A stretch of DNA of 37,338 nucleotides from Streptomyces phyllanthi (lineage in GTDB: Bacteria; Actinomycetota; Actinomycetes; Streptomycetales; Streptomycetaceae), in the NCBI RefSeq assembly GCF_009377205.1, contig NZ_VJZE01000036.1, positions 1 through 37,338 of the forward strand, in the 5' to 3' direction. The notes below the pieces were generated by a model. The model was given only the letters and a program-made list of their open reading frames with translations, had not been told where the DNA came from and made no database searches. Below, piece after piece: positions 1-7,558 of the stretch. A program made the translations under genes and the position numbers. Every line of letters starts with the position of its first letter. Within the stretch, counting starts at the first letter, position 1.

Positions 1-10
1 TCTCCCGCCC

Positions 11-925
11 GTGTCCGACAATGGACCCGTGACCAGCCTGGCCTCCCTGCACCCGCAGCTGCCGTCTCCTTTGTACGAAGTCGAGGACGAGCGGTTCGGG
101 CGGCGTGGGCTGCGGCTGGTACTGAAGCGGGACGATCTGATACACCCCGAGCTTCTCGGCAACAAGTGGCGCAAGCTCGCCCCGAATCTGAGAGCCGCGG
201 CGGGGCGCACCGTGGTCACGTTCGGTGGCGCGTACTCGAACCATCTGCGGGCCACGGCCGCCGCGGGCCGCCTGCTGGGGATACCCACGGTGGGTGTGGT
301 GCGGGGCGAGGAGCTGGCCGACCGCCCCCTCAACCCGTCACTGGCCCGGTGCGCGGGCGACGGCATGCGGCTGCACTTCGTCGCGCGGTCGGTGTACCGC
401 CGCAAGACCGACCCGGAGACGCTGGCCGCGATCCTCCGTGCCGCGGATGCCGAGGACGCGTATGTCGTGCCCGAGGGAGGCAGCAACTCCCTCGCCGTAC
501 GCGGCTGTCAGGAGCTCGGCGAGGAACTGCGCGGCCACGCCGATGTCATCGCCCTCCCGTGCGGTACCGGCGGCACCCTCGCCGGCCTGGCCGCGGGCCT
601 CGCCCCCGGCAGGCGGGCCCTGGGCGTCCCCGTCCTGCGAGGCGGCTTCCTGGCCGACGACATACGGGCCCTCCAGCAACGGGCCTTCGGCGGCCCGCGC
701 GGCGACTGGTCCCTCGACGGCCGCTTCCACTTCGGCGGCTACGCCCGCGCCACTCCCGAACTCGACGCCTTCGCCGAGGACTTCGAGCAGCGCCACGGAC
801 TGCCCGTAGAGCGTCTCTATGTCGCCAAGGTGCTGTACGCCCTCACCGCCCTCACCGGGGAGAACGCCTTCCCTCGCGGGACGACCGTAGCCGCGGTGAT
901 CACGGGGGCGCCCTTCGCCGGCTGA
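11..925 (+). CDS. PLP-dependent ACC deaminase / D-cysteine desulfhydrase family enzyme
   Basis: A 304-residue fold-type II PLP enzyme starting at GTG 11. The N-terminal part has KRDDL, then NKWRKL (residues about 51-56), whose lysine is the expected Schiff-base residue, followed by the substrate-loop GGAYSNHLRATAAAG. The glycine-rich PLP-phosphate loop is PCGTGGTLAG in the second half. This arrangement is typical of 1-aminocyclopropane-1-carboxylate deaminase and D-cysteine desulfhydrase, which release ammonia and a keto acid in the cytoplasm. The sequence does not separate these two activities, so the substrate is not assigned. The length is slightly short of the usual 325-340 residues but the fold looks complete. 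The start lies only 10 bases into the window, so an upstream start cannot be excluded. A hairpin terminator follows at 947. Confidence 0.88.
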   Translation: MSDNGPVTSLASLHPQLPSPLYEVEDERFGRRGLRLVLKRDDLIHPELLGNKWRKLAPNLRAAAGRTVVTFGGAYSNHLRATAAAGRLLGIPTVGVVRGEELADRPLNPSLARCAGDGMRLHFVARSVYRRKTDPETLAAILRAADAEDAYVVPEGGSNSLAVRGCQELGEELRGHADVIALPCGTGGTLAGLAAGLAPGRRALGVPVLRGGFLADDIRALQQRAFGGPRGDWSLDGRFHFGGYARATPELDAFAEDFEQRHGLPVERLYVAKVLYALTALTGENAFPRGTTVAAVITGAPFAG

Positions 926-946
926 GGGATGCCTGGCGCCGAAAGG

Positions 947-965
947 GCGGAGCACCACGCTCCGC
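947..965 (+). terminator. Hairpin terminator after the PLP enzyme
   Basis: Perfect 7-bp stem GCGGAGC / GCTCCGC with a 5-base loop, 22 bases after the stop codon at 925. There is no U-tract, as is usual for Streptomyces terminators. Confidence 0.55.
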
Positions 966-1035
966 ACGTGCGGCGTTTGCGTAGCGGACCTACGTAACCT
1001 CACCGACGCGTCCCCTCACGTCACCCAGCTACAAC

Positions 1036-1461
1036 ATGGACATGACGACACTCAACACGGGGAACACGGGCCGAAACACGCCCGACAGAATGCCGAGCTC
1101 CCTGAAGTGGGGCGTGGGTCTGCTCTGGGTCCAGGGCGCGCTGGCCGTCCTCAGCGGCGTAACGCTGTGGATCGTCGCCGCGGACGCAGCCGACCACGGC
1201 CAGGAGGGCACCGGCCTGCTGACCGGGCTCGCGATCTTCTATGTGGGGCTGGGCGTCGTCCTGGCGGTGGCCGCCGGGCTCGCCCCCGGACGGTGGAGGG
1301 CGGTGCGCATCGTGGCCACCGCGGTCCAGATCCTGAACGTGGTCGGCGGAGTGATCGGCGTCACCTCGGGCGCACTCCAGTTCCTCGCCGGTATCGCCCT
1401 CGCTCTCGTCGTGATCCGTGCCTTCAACTCGGCGGAGGCCAAGGCGTGGTTCAACCACTGA
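1036..1461 (+). CDS. Small four-helix integral membrane protein
   Basis: A 141-residue protein of unknown function. After a hydrophilic N-terminus of about 25 residues come four hydrophobic segments: roughly residues 26-50 (VGLLWVQGALAVLSGVTLWI), 60-85 (LLTGLAIFYVGLGVVLAVAA), 92-112 and 114-130. The C-terminus is short and hydrophilic (KAWFNH). The arrangement resembles small actinobacterial membrane proteins with paired helical hairpins, but I recognise no specific family. ATG 1036 is followed by a second in-frame ATG at 1042, and neither has a clear Shine-Dalgarno sequence, so the first codon is uncertain. The gene converges on the LuxR-type regulator with only 9 bases between stops. Its last six codons and stop are duplicated just downstream (see repeat at 1441). 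Confidence 0.75.
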   Translation: MDMTTLNTGNTGRNTPDRMPSSLKWGVGLLWVQGALAVLSGVTLWIVAADAADHGQEGTGLLTGLAIFYVGLGVVLAVAAGLAPGRWRAVRIVATAVQILNVVGGVIGVTSGALQFLAGIALALVVIRAFNSAEAKAWFNH

Positions 1462-1480
1462 AGGCATGGTTCAACCAGTG
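1441..1480. repeat. 20-bp tandem duplication across a stop codon
   Basis: AAGGCGTGGTTCAACCACTG (1441-1460) is followed directly by AAGGCATGGTTCAACCAGTG (1461-1480), two mismatches in 20. The unit covers the last codons of the membrane protein gene. Because TGGTT-C-AACCA is self-complementary apart from its central base, the two copies can pair as a hairpin, possibly a bidirectional terminator for the convergent genes. Confidence 0.8.
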
Positions 1481-4335
1481 AACGAAGGCCCGGGCGCCCG
1501 CCCGGCCATCAGTGCCGCCAGGGCGGCCCGCGAGGAGACACCCGTCTTCCGGTAGATCCTGGAGATATGGGTCTCGACCGTGCGGCGGCTGAGACAGAGC
1601 CGGTCGGCGATGGCCGGGCTGGTGAGGCCCTCGGTGACCAGGTCGGCGATCTCCCGTTCGCGGGCGGTCAGTTCGGCGAGCCGGCGCTCGGGGCCGTCGG
1701 CGGCGTCGGCCACCGTCGGCTGGATCATGTCGGCCAGAGCCACGAGCATCCTGGAGCCCCCGGCGGCGGCGAGCTGGTGCCCGCGGTGCCATGCGGCGTG
1801 CCCGCGCCGCGCACCGTCGTCCGGACCCGCCGCCAGCACGGGGGCGCCGAGGAGCAGGGAGTACGCCTCCCAGAACGCCGCCCCGCTGCGGGCGCTCTCC
1901 CTGGCCGCCTCCGCGAACAGCTCGGCCGCCGCCTTGGTGTCGCCGAGGGAGTGCGGTATGTGGGCCTGGCTGCGCAGGGCGGAGGCGCGCTGGGCCGGCA
2001 GGTCGAGCCGCTCGGCCTCGACGCGGGCCCGCTCGGCCCAGCCGCCCGCCGCGTCCAGATCCCCCTCGGCGACGGCGGAGGTCACGAGGATCTCCAGGAA
2101 CAGCGGGCGCATGGAGGGCTGCAGCCGCCGCAGATCGGGGCCACCCGCGTGCAGCAGCGCCTCCCGGGCCCGGACCGGGTCGCCGTTGATGAGCGCCGCG
2201 TAGCCGAGCATGCACCAGGCTATGGACGCCCACCAGTTGGCACCCAGACCCGCCGCCGCCACCGCCTCCTCGGCGACGGCCAGGGGCCGGGGATCGCCCA
2301 GCGGGCACGCGGCCACGAGCGCGTGGGCCTTCGTCGCGAGGACGAAGGCGAGGAGTTCGTCGCTGCCGATGCCGCGGGCGATGTCCTCCGCCTCGTCCGA
2401 CAGCTCCACCGCCGACGCCAGCCGGCAGGTCTGCACCCGGACGTGCGCCTTGCAGAGCAGCAGATGGGGCAGGAGATGGAGCTGGCCAGTGCGGCGGGCT
2501 ATGGCCAGACCACGGTCGGCGTGCCGCTCGGCGTCGGCGAACCGCTCCAGGAACGCCTCGGCCCAGCCCAGCCGGGCCAGCGGCTCGCACAGTCCCCTCA
2601 GATCGTCGTCCGGCAGCGAGTCCACGAGGGCCGCCGCCTGCTGGGCGAAGTCGCTCGCCACGGCCGTCTCGCCCTCGTACGCCTCCCCCAGCGCGGCGAC
2701 GGTCAGCACGCCCGCCACACCCGCCTCGTTCCCCAGGGAGCGGGCCACCGCCAGAGTCCGGGCCACGTCGGAGCGCACGGTCGGGTACGACGTGTCGTGC
2801 GGGGCCGAGGAGCCCAGCTCCAGCCCCAGTTCCACATAGTCGGCGGGTGACGGCTCCGGGTCGCGGTGCAGCTCGCGGCGGAGCAGCGCGACCGCTTCCG
2901 AGTACTGCCCCAGGTGCCGCTCCATGACGGCGCACAGGACGACGGCCGAGGCGCGCGAAGCCGTCCCGTTCTCCGGATCGGGCATGGCGATCACCTGGTG
3001 CAGCAGGTCGCGACTGGCGCGGAGCTGGCCGCAGGCGCCCAGCGCACGGGCCCGCATCAGCATCAACTCGCGCCGCCGCACGGCGTGTTCCGGTGTGTGC
3101 GGAAGCTGCCCGAGCACCACCTCCAGCCAGTGGGCGCAGCTCGCGGGCGCCGTGTGGGCGGCCTGCTCGGCGGCCTCCGTCAGCACGGCAGCGGCGTCGG
3201 AATCCCAGCCGGACAGCGAGCGCTCGGCATGGTGCGCCCGCTCCGCGAGCGGGGCCCCGACACGGGCCAGTTCGGAGGCGGCCCGCCGGTGTGTCTCCGC
3301 GCGCAGCCAGGGGTCGGTGCCCTCATGGACGAGACTCCGCAGCACGGGGTGGCGCAGCGTCAGCCGCCCCTGCGGGCCGGTGCGCAGCAGGTCCCGACGG
3401 GTCAGGACGGCCAGGTCGGCGGCCAGCCCGGCCTCCTCACGGCCGGTCACCGGGCCGAGCAGGCCGGGCCTGGCGTGGTCGCCGAGCGCGGCCACGACCT
3501 CGACGAGCCGGCGCTGCGACTCGGTGAGCGGGGTCAGCTCGTGGAGCAGGAGGGCGCCGAGGCCGGTGGTGGACAGATGGCTGACCGAGGCGCCCTCACG
3601 GAGTGCCTGGAGCAGCGTCAGCAGATACAGCGGGTTGCCCTCGCTGGCCGCGAACAGCCGTACGGCCTGAGCCCGGTCCAGGTCCGGGGTGAACCCTTCG
3701 AGGCATTCGCGTTCCCCGAGCGGTCCGAGGGCCACCCGCCGGACCACGCCCGTCTCCGTGCCCCGGGTGAGGGTCGCGGCGAGCGGTGCCGGGGTCTGCC
3801 GGTCGCGCCGGGCGACGACCAGCAGAACGGAGGCGCGCACGGGATGCCGTACGAGATGGTCGAGGAGCTCCAGTGACGCGGCGTCCGCCCAGTGCATGTC
3901 GTCGAGCACAACCACCAGGGGTGAGCTGCCCGCGTGGGTGAGCAGGGCGGCCGCGGCCCGGTGGAGGCTGAAGCGGTCCGCCAGGAACGGGGTACCGCTC
4001 AGCAGGGGAGCGGCCTCGACGACCGCGGGGCACGACGCCACCACCTCGCTGTCGAGGTCGGCGAGGGCGTCGGTGAACGGCTGGAACGGGATGTGCCGCT
4101 CGTACTCCGTGGCCCGCCCCCGCAGCACCTTCGCCCCGTGCCCGGCCGCGCGCAGACAGAGTTCGTGGACCAGCCGGCTCTTGCCGATGCCCGCCTCACC
4201 GCTGACGTCGAGCACCGCGGGCCGCCCTCCCGCGTTGCCGCCCGGTCCCGCGGGCCGTTCCAACAGGCCCAGCAGCCGGTCGAGTTGACCGAGCTCCGCC
4301 TGTCTGCCGACCAGCGGTGTCCGTTCCGTTTCCAT
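1471..4335 (-). CDS. Large ATP-binding LuxR-family (LAL) transcriptional regulator
   Basis: A 954-residue regulator of the LAL type. The N-terminus carries an AAA/STAND-type ATPase: Walker A GEAGIGKS (about residues 46-53) and Walker B LVVVLDDMHWAD (about residue 150). The long middle is helical and TPR-like. The C-terminal 65 residues are a LuxR helix-turn-helix with LTAREREIADLVTEG and SRRTVETHISRIYRKTGV. Such proteins usually activate transcription after binding a ligand in the middle region with ATP; the ligand and target here are unknown. Start choice: ATG 4335 begins the conserved METERTPLVGR and has GGAG 4 bases upstream. An alternative ATG at 4392 (19 residues longer) has GGGAGG 11 bases upstream, and the frame stays open to 4590. 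It ends 9 bases from the convergent membrane protein gene. Family call firm, target unknown. Confidence 0.9.
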   Translation of the reverse strand: METERTPLVGRQAELGQLDRLLGLLERPAGPGGNAGGRPAVLDVSGEAGIGKSRLVHELCLRAAGHGAKVLRGRATEYERHIPFQPFTDALADLDSEVVASCPAVVEAAPLLSGTPFLADRFSLHRAAAALLTHAGSSPLVVVLDDMHWADAASLELLDHLVRHPVRASVLLVVARRDRQTPAPLAATLTRGTETGVVRRVALGPLGERECLEGFTPDLDRAQAVRLFAASEGNPLYLLTLLQALREGASVSHLSTTGLGALLLHELTPLTESQRRLVEVVAALGDHARPGLLGPVTGREEAGLAADLAVLTRRDLLRTGPQGRLTLRHPVLRSLVHEGTDPWLRAETHRRAASELARVGAPLAERAHHAERSLSGWDSDAAAVLTEAAEQAAHTAPASCAHWLEVVLGQLPHTPEHAVRRRELMLMRARALGACGQLRASRDLLHQVIAMPDPENGTASRASAVVLCAVMERHLGQYSEAVALLRRELHRDPEPSPADYVELGLELGSSAPHDTSYPTVRSDVARTLAVARSLGNEAGVAGVLTVAALGEAYEGETAVASDFAQQAAALVDSLPDDDLRGLCEPLARLGWAEAFLERFADAERHADRGLAIARRTGQLHLLPHLLLCKAHVRVQTCRLASAVELSDEAEDIARGIGSDELLAFVLATKAHALVAACPLGDPRPLAVAEEAVAAAGLGANWWASIAWCMLGYAALINGDPVRAREALLHAGGPDLRRLQPSMRPLFLEILVTSAVAEGDLDAAGGWAERARVEAERLDLPAQRASALRSQAHIPHSLGDTKAAAELFAEAARESARSGAAFWEAYSLLLGAPVLAAGPDDGARRGHAAWHRGHQLAAAGGSRMLVALADMIQPTVADAADGPERRLAELTAREREIADLVTEGLTSPAIADRLCLSRRTVETHISRIYRKTGVSSRAALAALMAGRAPGPSFTG

Positions 4336-4633
4336 GAATCTCCATGCCCCGTGGGTGTTGCTCAAGTGAATCTTGTCGTACTCCACTGACATTCCGCCGC
4401 CGGCCTCCCGAAATCGGACCGGACGGCTCCGCCCGCCACCCGCGTGCAGCTGAGTACGGCGACACCGTGGCCACGTCCCGTCCGATGCGCTCGACCGCTG
4501 CGAGGTCGGGCCCGACCGGGCGAACCGCTCCACGGTCACGGTGGCCCGCTCCCCGGCCGCGGCGGACGACGGCCCTTGTCCGCTGGTCACCGGGTACAGG
4601 CCGGAGAGGGACTTGCACTCGGGGTGCGACGCG

Positions 4634-4840
4634 ATGACCTACCGGCGGTACGCGCGCCTGGACGGACCTCACCCGGGGCCCCGGGTGAGCTTCGTCCGGT
4701 ACGAGCACGGCCGCCTCCAGCCCGGCGCCGCAGGCGTCGAACGGCTCGCGGGAGGCAGGAGCTCCCAGACCTCACGGATCCCCGCCGACGGGTCCCTCGG
4801 CACGGCGACGGTTGTCACGGTCCACCGACACCCGCCGTGA
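4634..4840 (+). CDS. Doubtful small ORF in the 577-base gap before the LuxR-type regulator
   Basis: A possible 68-residue ORF from ATG 4634 (begins MTYRRYARLDGP), in the 577-base stretch between the LuxR-type regulator and the antiporter stop. Third codon positions are GC-rich over most of its length, which is the only support. It matches no family I recognise and has no clear ribosome binding site. Its stop codon lies inside the first unit of the tandem repeat at 4822. It could be a relic of a longer gene or chance in GC-rich DNA. Besides this ORF and the repeat, I see nothing else in the gap. Confidence 0.22.
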   Translation: MTYRRYARLDGPHPGPRVSFVRYEHGRLQPGAAGVERLAGGRSSQTSRIPADGSLGTATVVTVHRHPP

Positions 4841-4890
4841 GGGCCCACCGACACCCGCCATGAGAGCACGCCGACATCCACCCTGAGGGC
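4822..4890. repeat. Three imperfect 23-bp tandem repeats
   Basis: Units at 4822-4844, 4845-4867 and 4868-4890 share the core CCGACACCCGCC followed by TGAGGGC. Units 1 and 2 differ at 2 positions; unit 3 is more diverged. The array lies 22 bases beyond the stop codon of the Na+/H+ antiporter gene (reverse strand), in its 3' flank. Confidence 0.8.
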
Positions 4891-4912
4891 ACGCGGACGA
4901 CCCCACGGGCCC

Positions 4913-6508
4913 TCACTCCGTCTCCCGGTAGGCCGCCGCCTCCTCCAGGTCCAGCCTGCGCAGCAGGGTCCGCAGCATCTCGTCGTCGATGTACCGCCCG
5001 TCCCGCAGTTTCACGAAGACGGCCCGCTCGGCGCCGATCATCTCCCGCGAGAGCCGCCGGTACGTGTCGTCGATGGTCTCGCCCGTCACGGTGTTCACCG
5101 AGCCCAGCCGCTCCCACACGGCGTTGCGGCGCCGCTCCAGCACCATGCGCAGGCGCTCGGCCAGCGGCGGCGGCAGCGCGTTGCGCTCGTCCTCGATCAG
5201 CTCGTCGAGACGCTGCTCGGCGGCACGGGAGGCCTGCGCCTGGGCGTTGGCCTCGGCGAGGATCTCGGCCTGCCGATCGCGCCCGGGCAGACGCAGCAGG
5301 CGGATCAGCGGGGGCAGGGACAGGCCCTGGACCACCAGGGTTCCGATGACCGCGGTGAAGGTGAGGAACAGCAGGAGGTTGCGCTCGGGGAAGGGCTCGC
5401 CGCCGTGCACGGTCATCGGGATCGAGAAGGCGATGGCCAGCGACACCACGCCCCGCATTCCGGCCCAGGCGATGACGAACGGGCCCTTCCAGCCGGGATC
5501 CTCCTCACGCTCCCTGATGCGCCGCGACAGCAGCCGCGGCAGATACGTGGCCGGGTACACCCACACGAAGCGGGTCGCCACCACCACGAGGAAGACGACG
5601 ACGGCGTACCAGGCGGCGCGCGTCCCCTCGTACTCCCCGAGGCCCTTGAGGACGACCGGAAGTTGCAGTCCGATGAGTGCGAACACCGCCGACTCCAGCA
5701 GGAAGCCGACCATCCGCCACACCGCCTCCTCCTGGAGCCGGGTCGCGAAGTCGACCTGCCAGTTGCGATACCCCAGGTAGAGCCCCACGACGACCACGGC
5801 GAGCACCCCGGAGGCGTGCACCCACTCGGCGAGCCCATAGGCGACGAACGGGATCAGCAGGGAGAGGGTGTTTTGCAGAAGCGCTTCCTTGAGGTGGGTG
5901 CGCAGCCAGTGGATCGGCACCATCAGCACCAGCCCCACGGCGATCCCGCCGATCGCCGCGACCAGGAACTCGGCGATCGCGCCCGACCAGCTCGCCCCCT
6001 CGCCGATCGCGGCCGCGACGGCCACGCGGTACGCGGTGATCGCCGTCGCGTCGTTCACCAGCGACTCGCCCTGGAGGATCGTGGTGATCCGGGACGGCAG
6101 CCCCACCCTGCGCGCGACCGCCGTCGCCGCGACCGCGTCCGGCGGCGCCACCACCGCCCCGAGGACCAGCGCGGCGGTCAGCGGCAGCCCCGGCACGAGC
6201 AGGTACGCGGCCCAGCCGACGACGAGGGTGGCGAAGAGCACATAGCCGACCGACAGCAGCGCCACCGGCCGCAGCTGCGCCCTCAGGTCCAGATACGAGC
6301 TCTCCGTGGCGGCCGTGTGCAGCAGCGGCGGCAGGACCAGCGGCAGCACGACATGGGGGTCGAGTTCGTACCCGGGCACCCCGGGCACGGCCGAGACGGC
6401 CAGTCCCACCGCGACGAGCACCAGCGGGGGCGGCACCGGAGTGCGGCGGGCGGCACCCGCGACGGCCGCACTGCCCGCGACCAGCAACAGCAGTGGCAAC
6501 ACGTCCAT
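4913..6508 (-). CDS. CPA1-family Na+/H+ antiporter
   Basis: A 531-residue cation:proton antiporter (NhaP/NHE-like CPA1 family). It exchanges cytoplasmic Na+ or K+ for protons across the plasma membrane. About 12 hydrophobic segments run from residue 1 to about 420. The ion-binding Asn-Asp pair of CPA1 exchangers is in GESLVNDATAI (N152, D153), preceded by APPDAVAATAV. The last 110 residues are charged and helical (AQASRAAEQRLDELIEDERN), a cytoplasmic tail typical of this group and probably regulatory. ATG 6508 gives a hydrophobic first segment immediately (MDVLPLLLLVAG), so it is preferred over the longer frame to 6586. It is divergent from a UBP-type zinc-finger gene with only 60 bases between start codons, which suggests shared control. 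Confidence 0.93.
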   Translation of the reverse strand: MDVLPLLLLVAGSAAVAGAARRTPVPPPLVLVAVGLAVSAVPGVPGYELDPHVVLPLVLPPLLHTAATESSYLDLRAQLRPVALLSVGYVLFATLVVGWAAYLLVPGLPLTAALVLGAVVAPPDAVAATAVARRVGLPSRITTILQGESLVNDATAITAYRVAVAAAIGEGASWSGAIAEFLVAAIGGIAVGLVLMVPIHWLRTHLKEALLQNTLSLLIPFVAYGLAEWVHASGVLAVVVVGLYLGYRNWQVDFATRLQEEAVWRMVGFLLESAVFALIGLQLPVVLKGLGEYEGTRAAWYAVVVFLVVVATRFVWVYPATYLPRLLSRRIREREEDPGWKGPFVIAWAGMRGVVSLAIAFSIPMTVHGGEPFPERNLLLFLTFTAVIGTLVVQGLSLPPLIRLLRLPGRDRQAEILAEANAQAQASRAAEQRLDELIEDERNALPPPLAERLRMVLERRRNAVWERLGSVNTVTGETIDDTYRRLSREMIGAERAVFVKLRDGRYIDDEMLRTLLRRLDLEEAAAYRETE

Positions 6509-6568
6509 GGAATCCGCCCACCCTCGTCTCCGCGCGGTGTTCCGCGCGCCCGTCGTAACCTGGCACTC

Positions 6569-6829
6569 ATGAAACAGTGCACGCACACCGCCGCGCTGCC
6601 GGACCCCGAGCCGTCGCCCCTGAGCGACACCTGCCGCGAGTGTCTGGCCGCCGGTTCACATCCGGTGCATCTGCGGCTGTGTCTGGTGTGCGGGCACGTC
6701 GGTTGCTGCGACTCCTCACCGGGCCGGCACGCCACCGGGCACCATGAGGAGAGCGGTCACCCCGTCATGCGGACCTTCGAACCGGGCGAAAGCTGGCGCT
6801 GGTGCTTCGTCGACCACGTCCTTGTGTGA
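6569..6829 (+). CDS. Stand-alone UBP-type zinc finger protein
   Basis: An 86-residue protein made almost entirely of one ZnF-UBP domain, the fold that in eukaryotes binds the C-terminal Gly-Gly tail of free ubiquitin. Candidate zinc ligands are C4, H6, C22, C25, C38, C41, C46, C47, H54, H58, H59 and H64, spaced as in the family: TCREC, CLVCGHVGC and HATGHHEESGHP. Bacterial single-domain versions exist; their ligand is not known to me. ATG 6569 fits the domain, since MKQCTHT is the usual first strand. The gene is divergent from the Na+/H+ antiporter with 60 bases between starts. Function unknown; a role in sensing or binding a free peptide C-terminus is inference only. Confidence 0.87.
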   Translation: MKQCTHTAALPDPEPSPLSDTCRECLAAGSHPVHLRLCLVCGHVGCCDSSPGRHATGHHEESGHPVMRTFEPGESWRWCFVDHVLV

Positions 6830-6868
6830 CGCGCGTCCACCGGGCGCGCGACCGTCGGACAGGAAAGG

Positions 6869-6902
6869 ACATGACATGTGCGGCCCGAGCGCGTAGTCAT
6901 GT
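6869..6902. repeat. Inverted repeat upstream of the sigH operon promoter
   Basis: Arms ACATGAC (6869-6875) and GTCATGT (6896-6902) lie just upstream of the SigB-type promoter at 6908. This could be an operator or chance. Confidence 0.35.
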
Positions 6903-6907
6903 GACAC

Positions 6908-6933
6908 GGTTCGACGGTCTGACGTGTGGGTAC
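6908..6933 (+). promoter_or_regulatory. SigB/SigH-type stress promoter for prsH-sigH
   Basis: GGTTCG (6908-6913), a 14-base spacer and GGGTAC (6928-6933) fit the published Streptomyces SigB-class consensus GNNT-N14-16-GGGTAC/T. It would start transcription near 6940 and leave a leader of about 200 bases before GTG 7145. In S. coelicolor the sigH operon has several promoters, one osmotically induced; this is the likely equivalent. The rest of the 315-base gap (6830-7144) holds the inverted repeat at 6869, a GC-rich hairpin near 7089-7106 and no convincing gene. Confidence 0.65.
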
Positions 6934-7144
6934 GTCAATCCGGCGCGCGCTCTTCCTATTTGAGGCCCGCAGACCCCTAGCCACCGAGCGTATTCATGTG
7001 CTTACTATGAGTGACAGCACAGAGCGGGGTCCCCAGGACACGGAGCTTGGGAGCGCGGTAGCGTCACCGCTGAACCACGTAGCGCGTTACCCCGGGGGGC
7101 GACCCCCGGCCCCCGAAAGAGCTTGTACCACCTTGGAGGTGAGG

Positions 7145-7558
7145 GTGTCCCAGATCGCAGGCGAGCCCGCGACCCAGGACTTCGTGGAAGTCCGGCTGCC
7201 GGCCGCGGGTGCCTACCTGTCGGTGCTGCGTACGGCCACGGCCGGCCTCGCGGCCCGTTTGGACTTCACCCTCGACGAGATCGAGGACCTGCGCATCGCG
7301 GTCGACGAGGCCTGCGCGATCCTGCTTCAGCAGGCCGTGCCCGGCTCGGTGCTCAGCTGTGTCTTCCGGCTTGTCGACGACTCACTCGAGGTCACGGTGT
7401 CGGCCCCGACCACGGACGGCCACGCCCCGTCGAGGGACACGTTCGCCTGGACCGTCCTTTCGGCCCTCGCGGGCAAGGTGTCGTCCGCCGTCGACGACGA
7501 CAAAACCGTTTCGATCAGCCTCTACAAGCAACGCGGCGCGGGACCCGGGCCGGCGTGA
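7145..7558 (+). CDS. prsH: Anti-sigma factor of the RsbW-like ATPase family
   Basis: A 137-residue histidine-kinase-like ATPase domain protein. EIEDLRIAVDEACAILLQQ contains the N-box type motif of RsbW-family anti-sigma factors, which bind a SigB-type sigma factor and can phosphorylate an anti-anti-sigma partner. The gene directly precedes and overlaps the sigma factor gene (GTGA, 7555-7558), so the two are probably translationally coupled. By position and sequence it corresponds to PrsH (also called UshX), the antagonist of SigH in S. coelicolor. Start: GTG 7145 has GGAGG at 6-base spacing and gives the standard length. An in-frame ATG at 7007 would add 46 low-complexity residues and lacks a ribosome binding site. 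Confidence 0.88.
   Translation: MSQIAGEPATQDFVEVRLPAAGAYLSVLRTATAGLAARLDFTLDEIEDLRIAVDEACAILLQQAVPGSVLSCVFRLVDDSLEVTVSAPTTDGHAPSRDTFAWTVLSALAGKVSSAVDDDKTVSISLYKQRGAGPGPA

Noticed and set aside
6869..6962. 30-codon ORF starting at ATG 6870 after AGGAAAGGA
   Set aside because: It has a fair ribosome binding site but mixed codon use, and it runs through the SigB-type promoter; more likely untranslated.
7007..7144. ATG 7007 as the start of prsH
   Set aside because: The added 46 residues are low complexity and lack a ribosome binding site, while GTG 7145 has GGAGG at good spacing and gives the family length.
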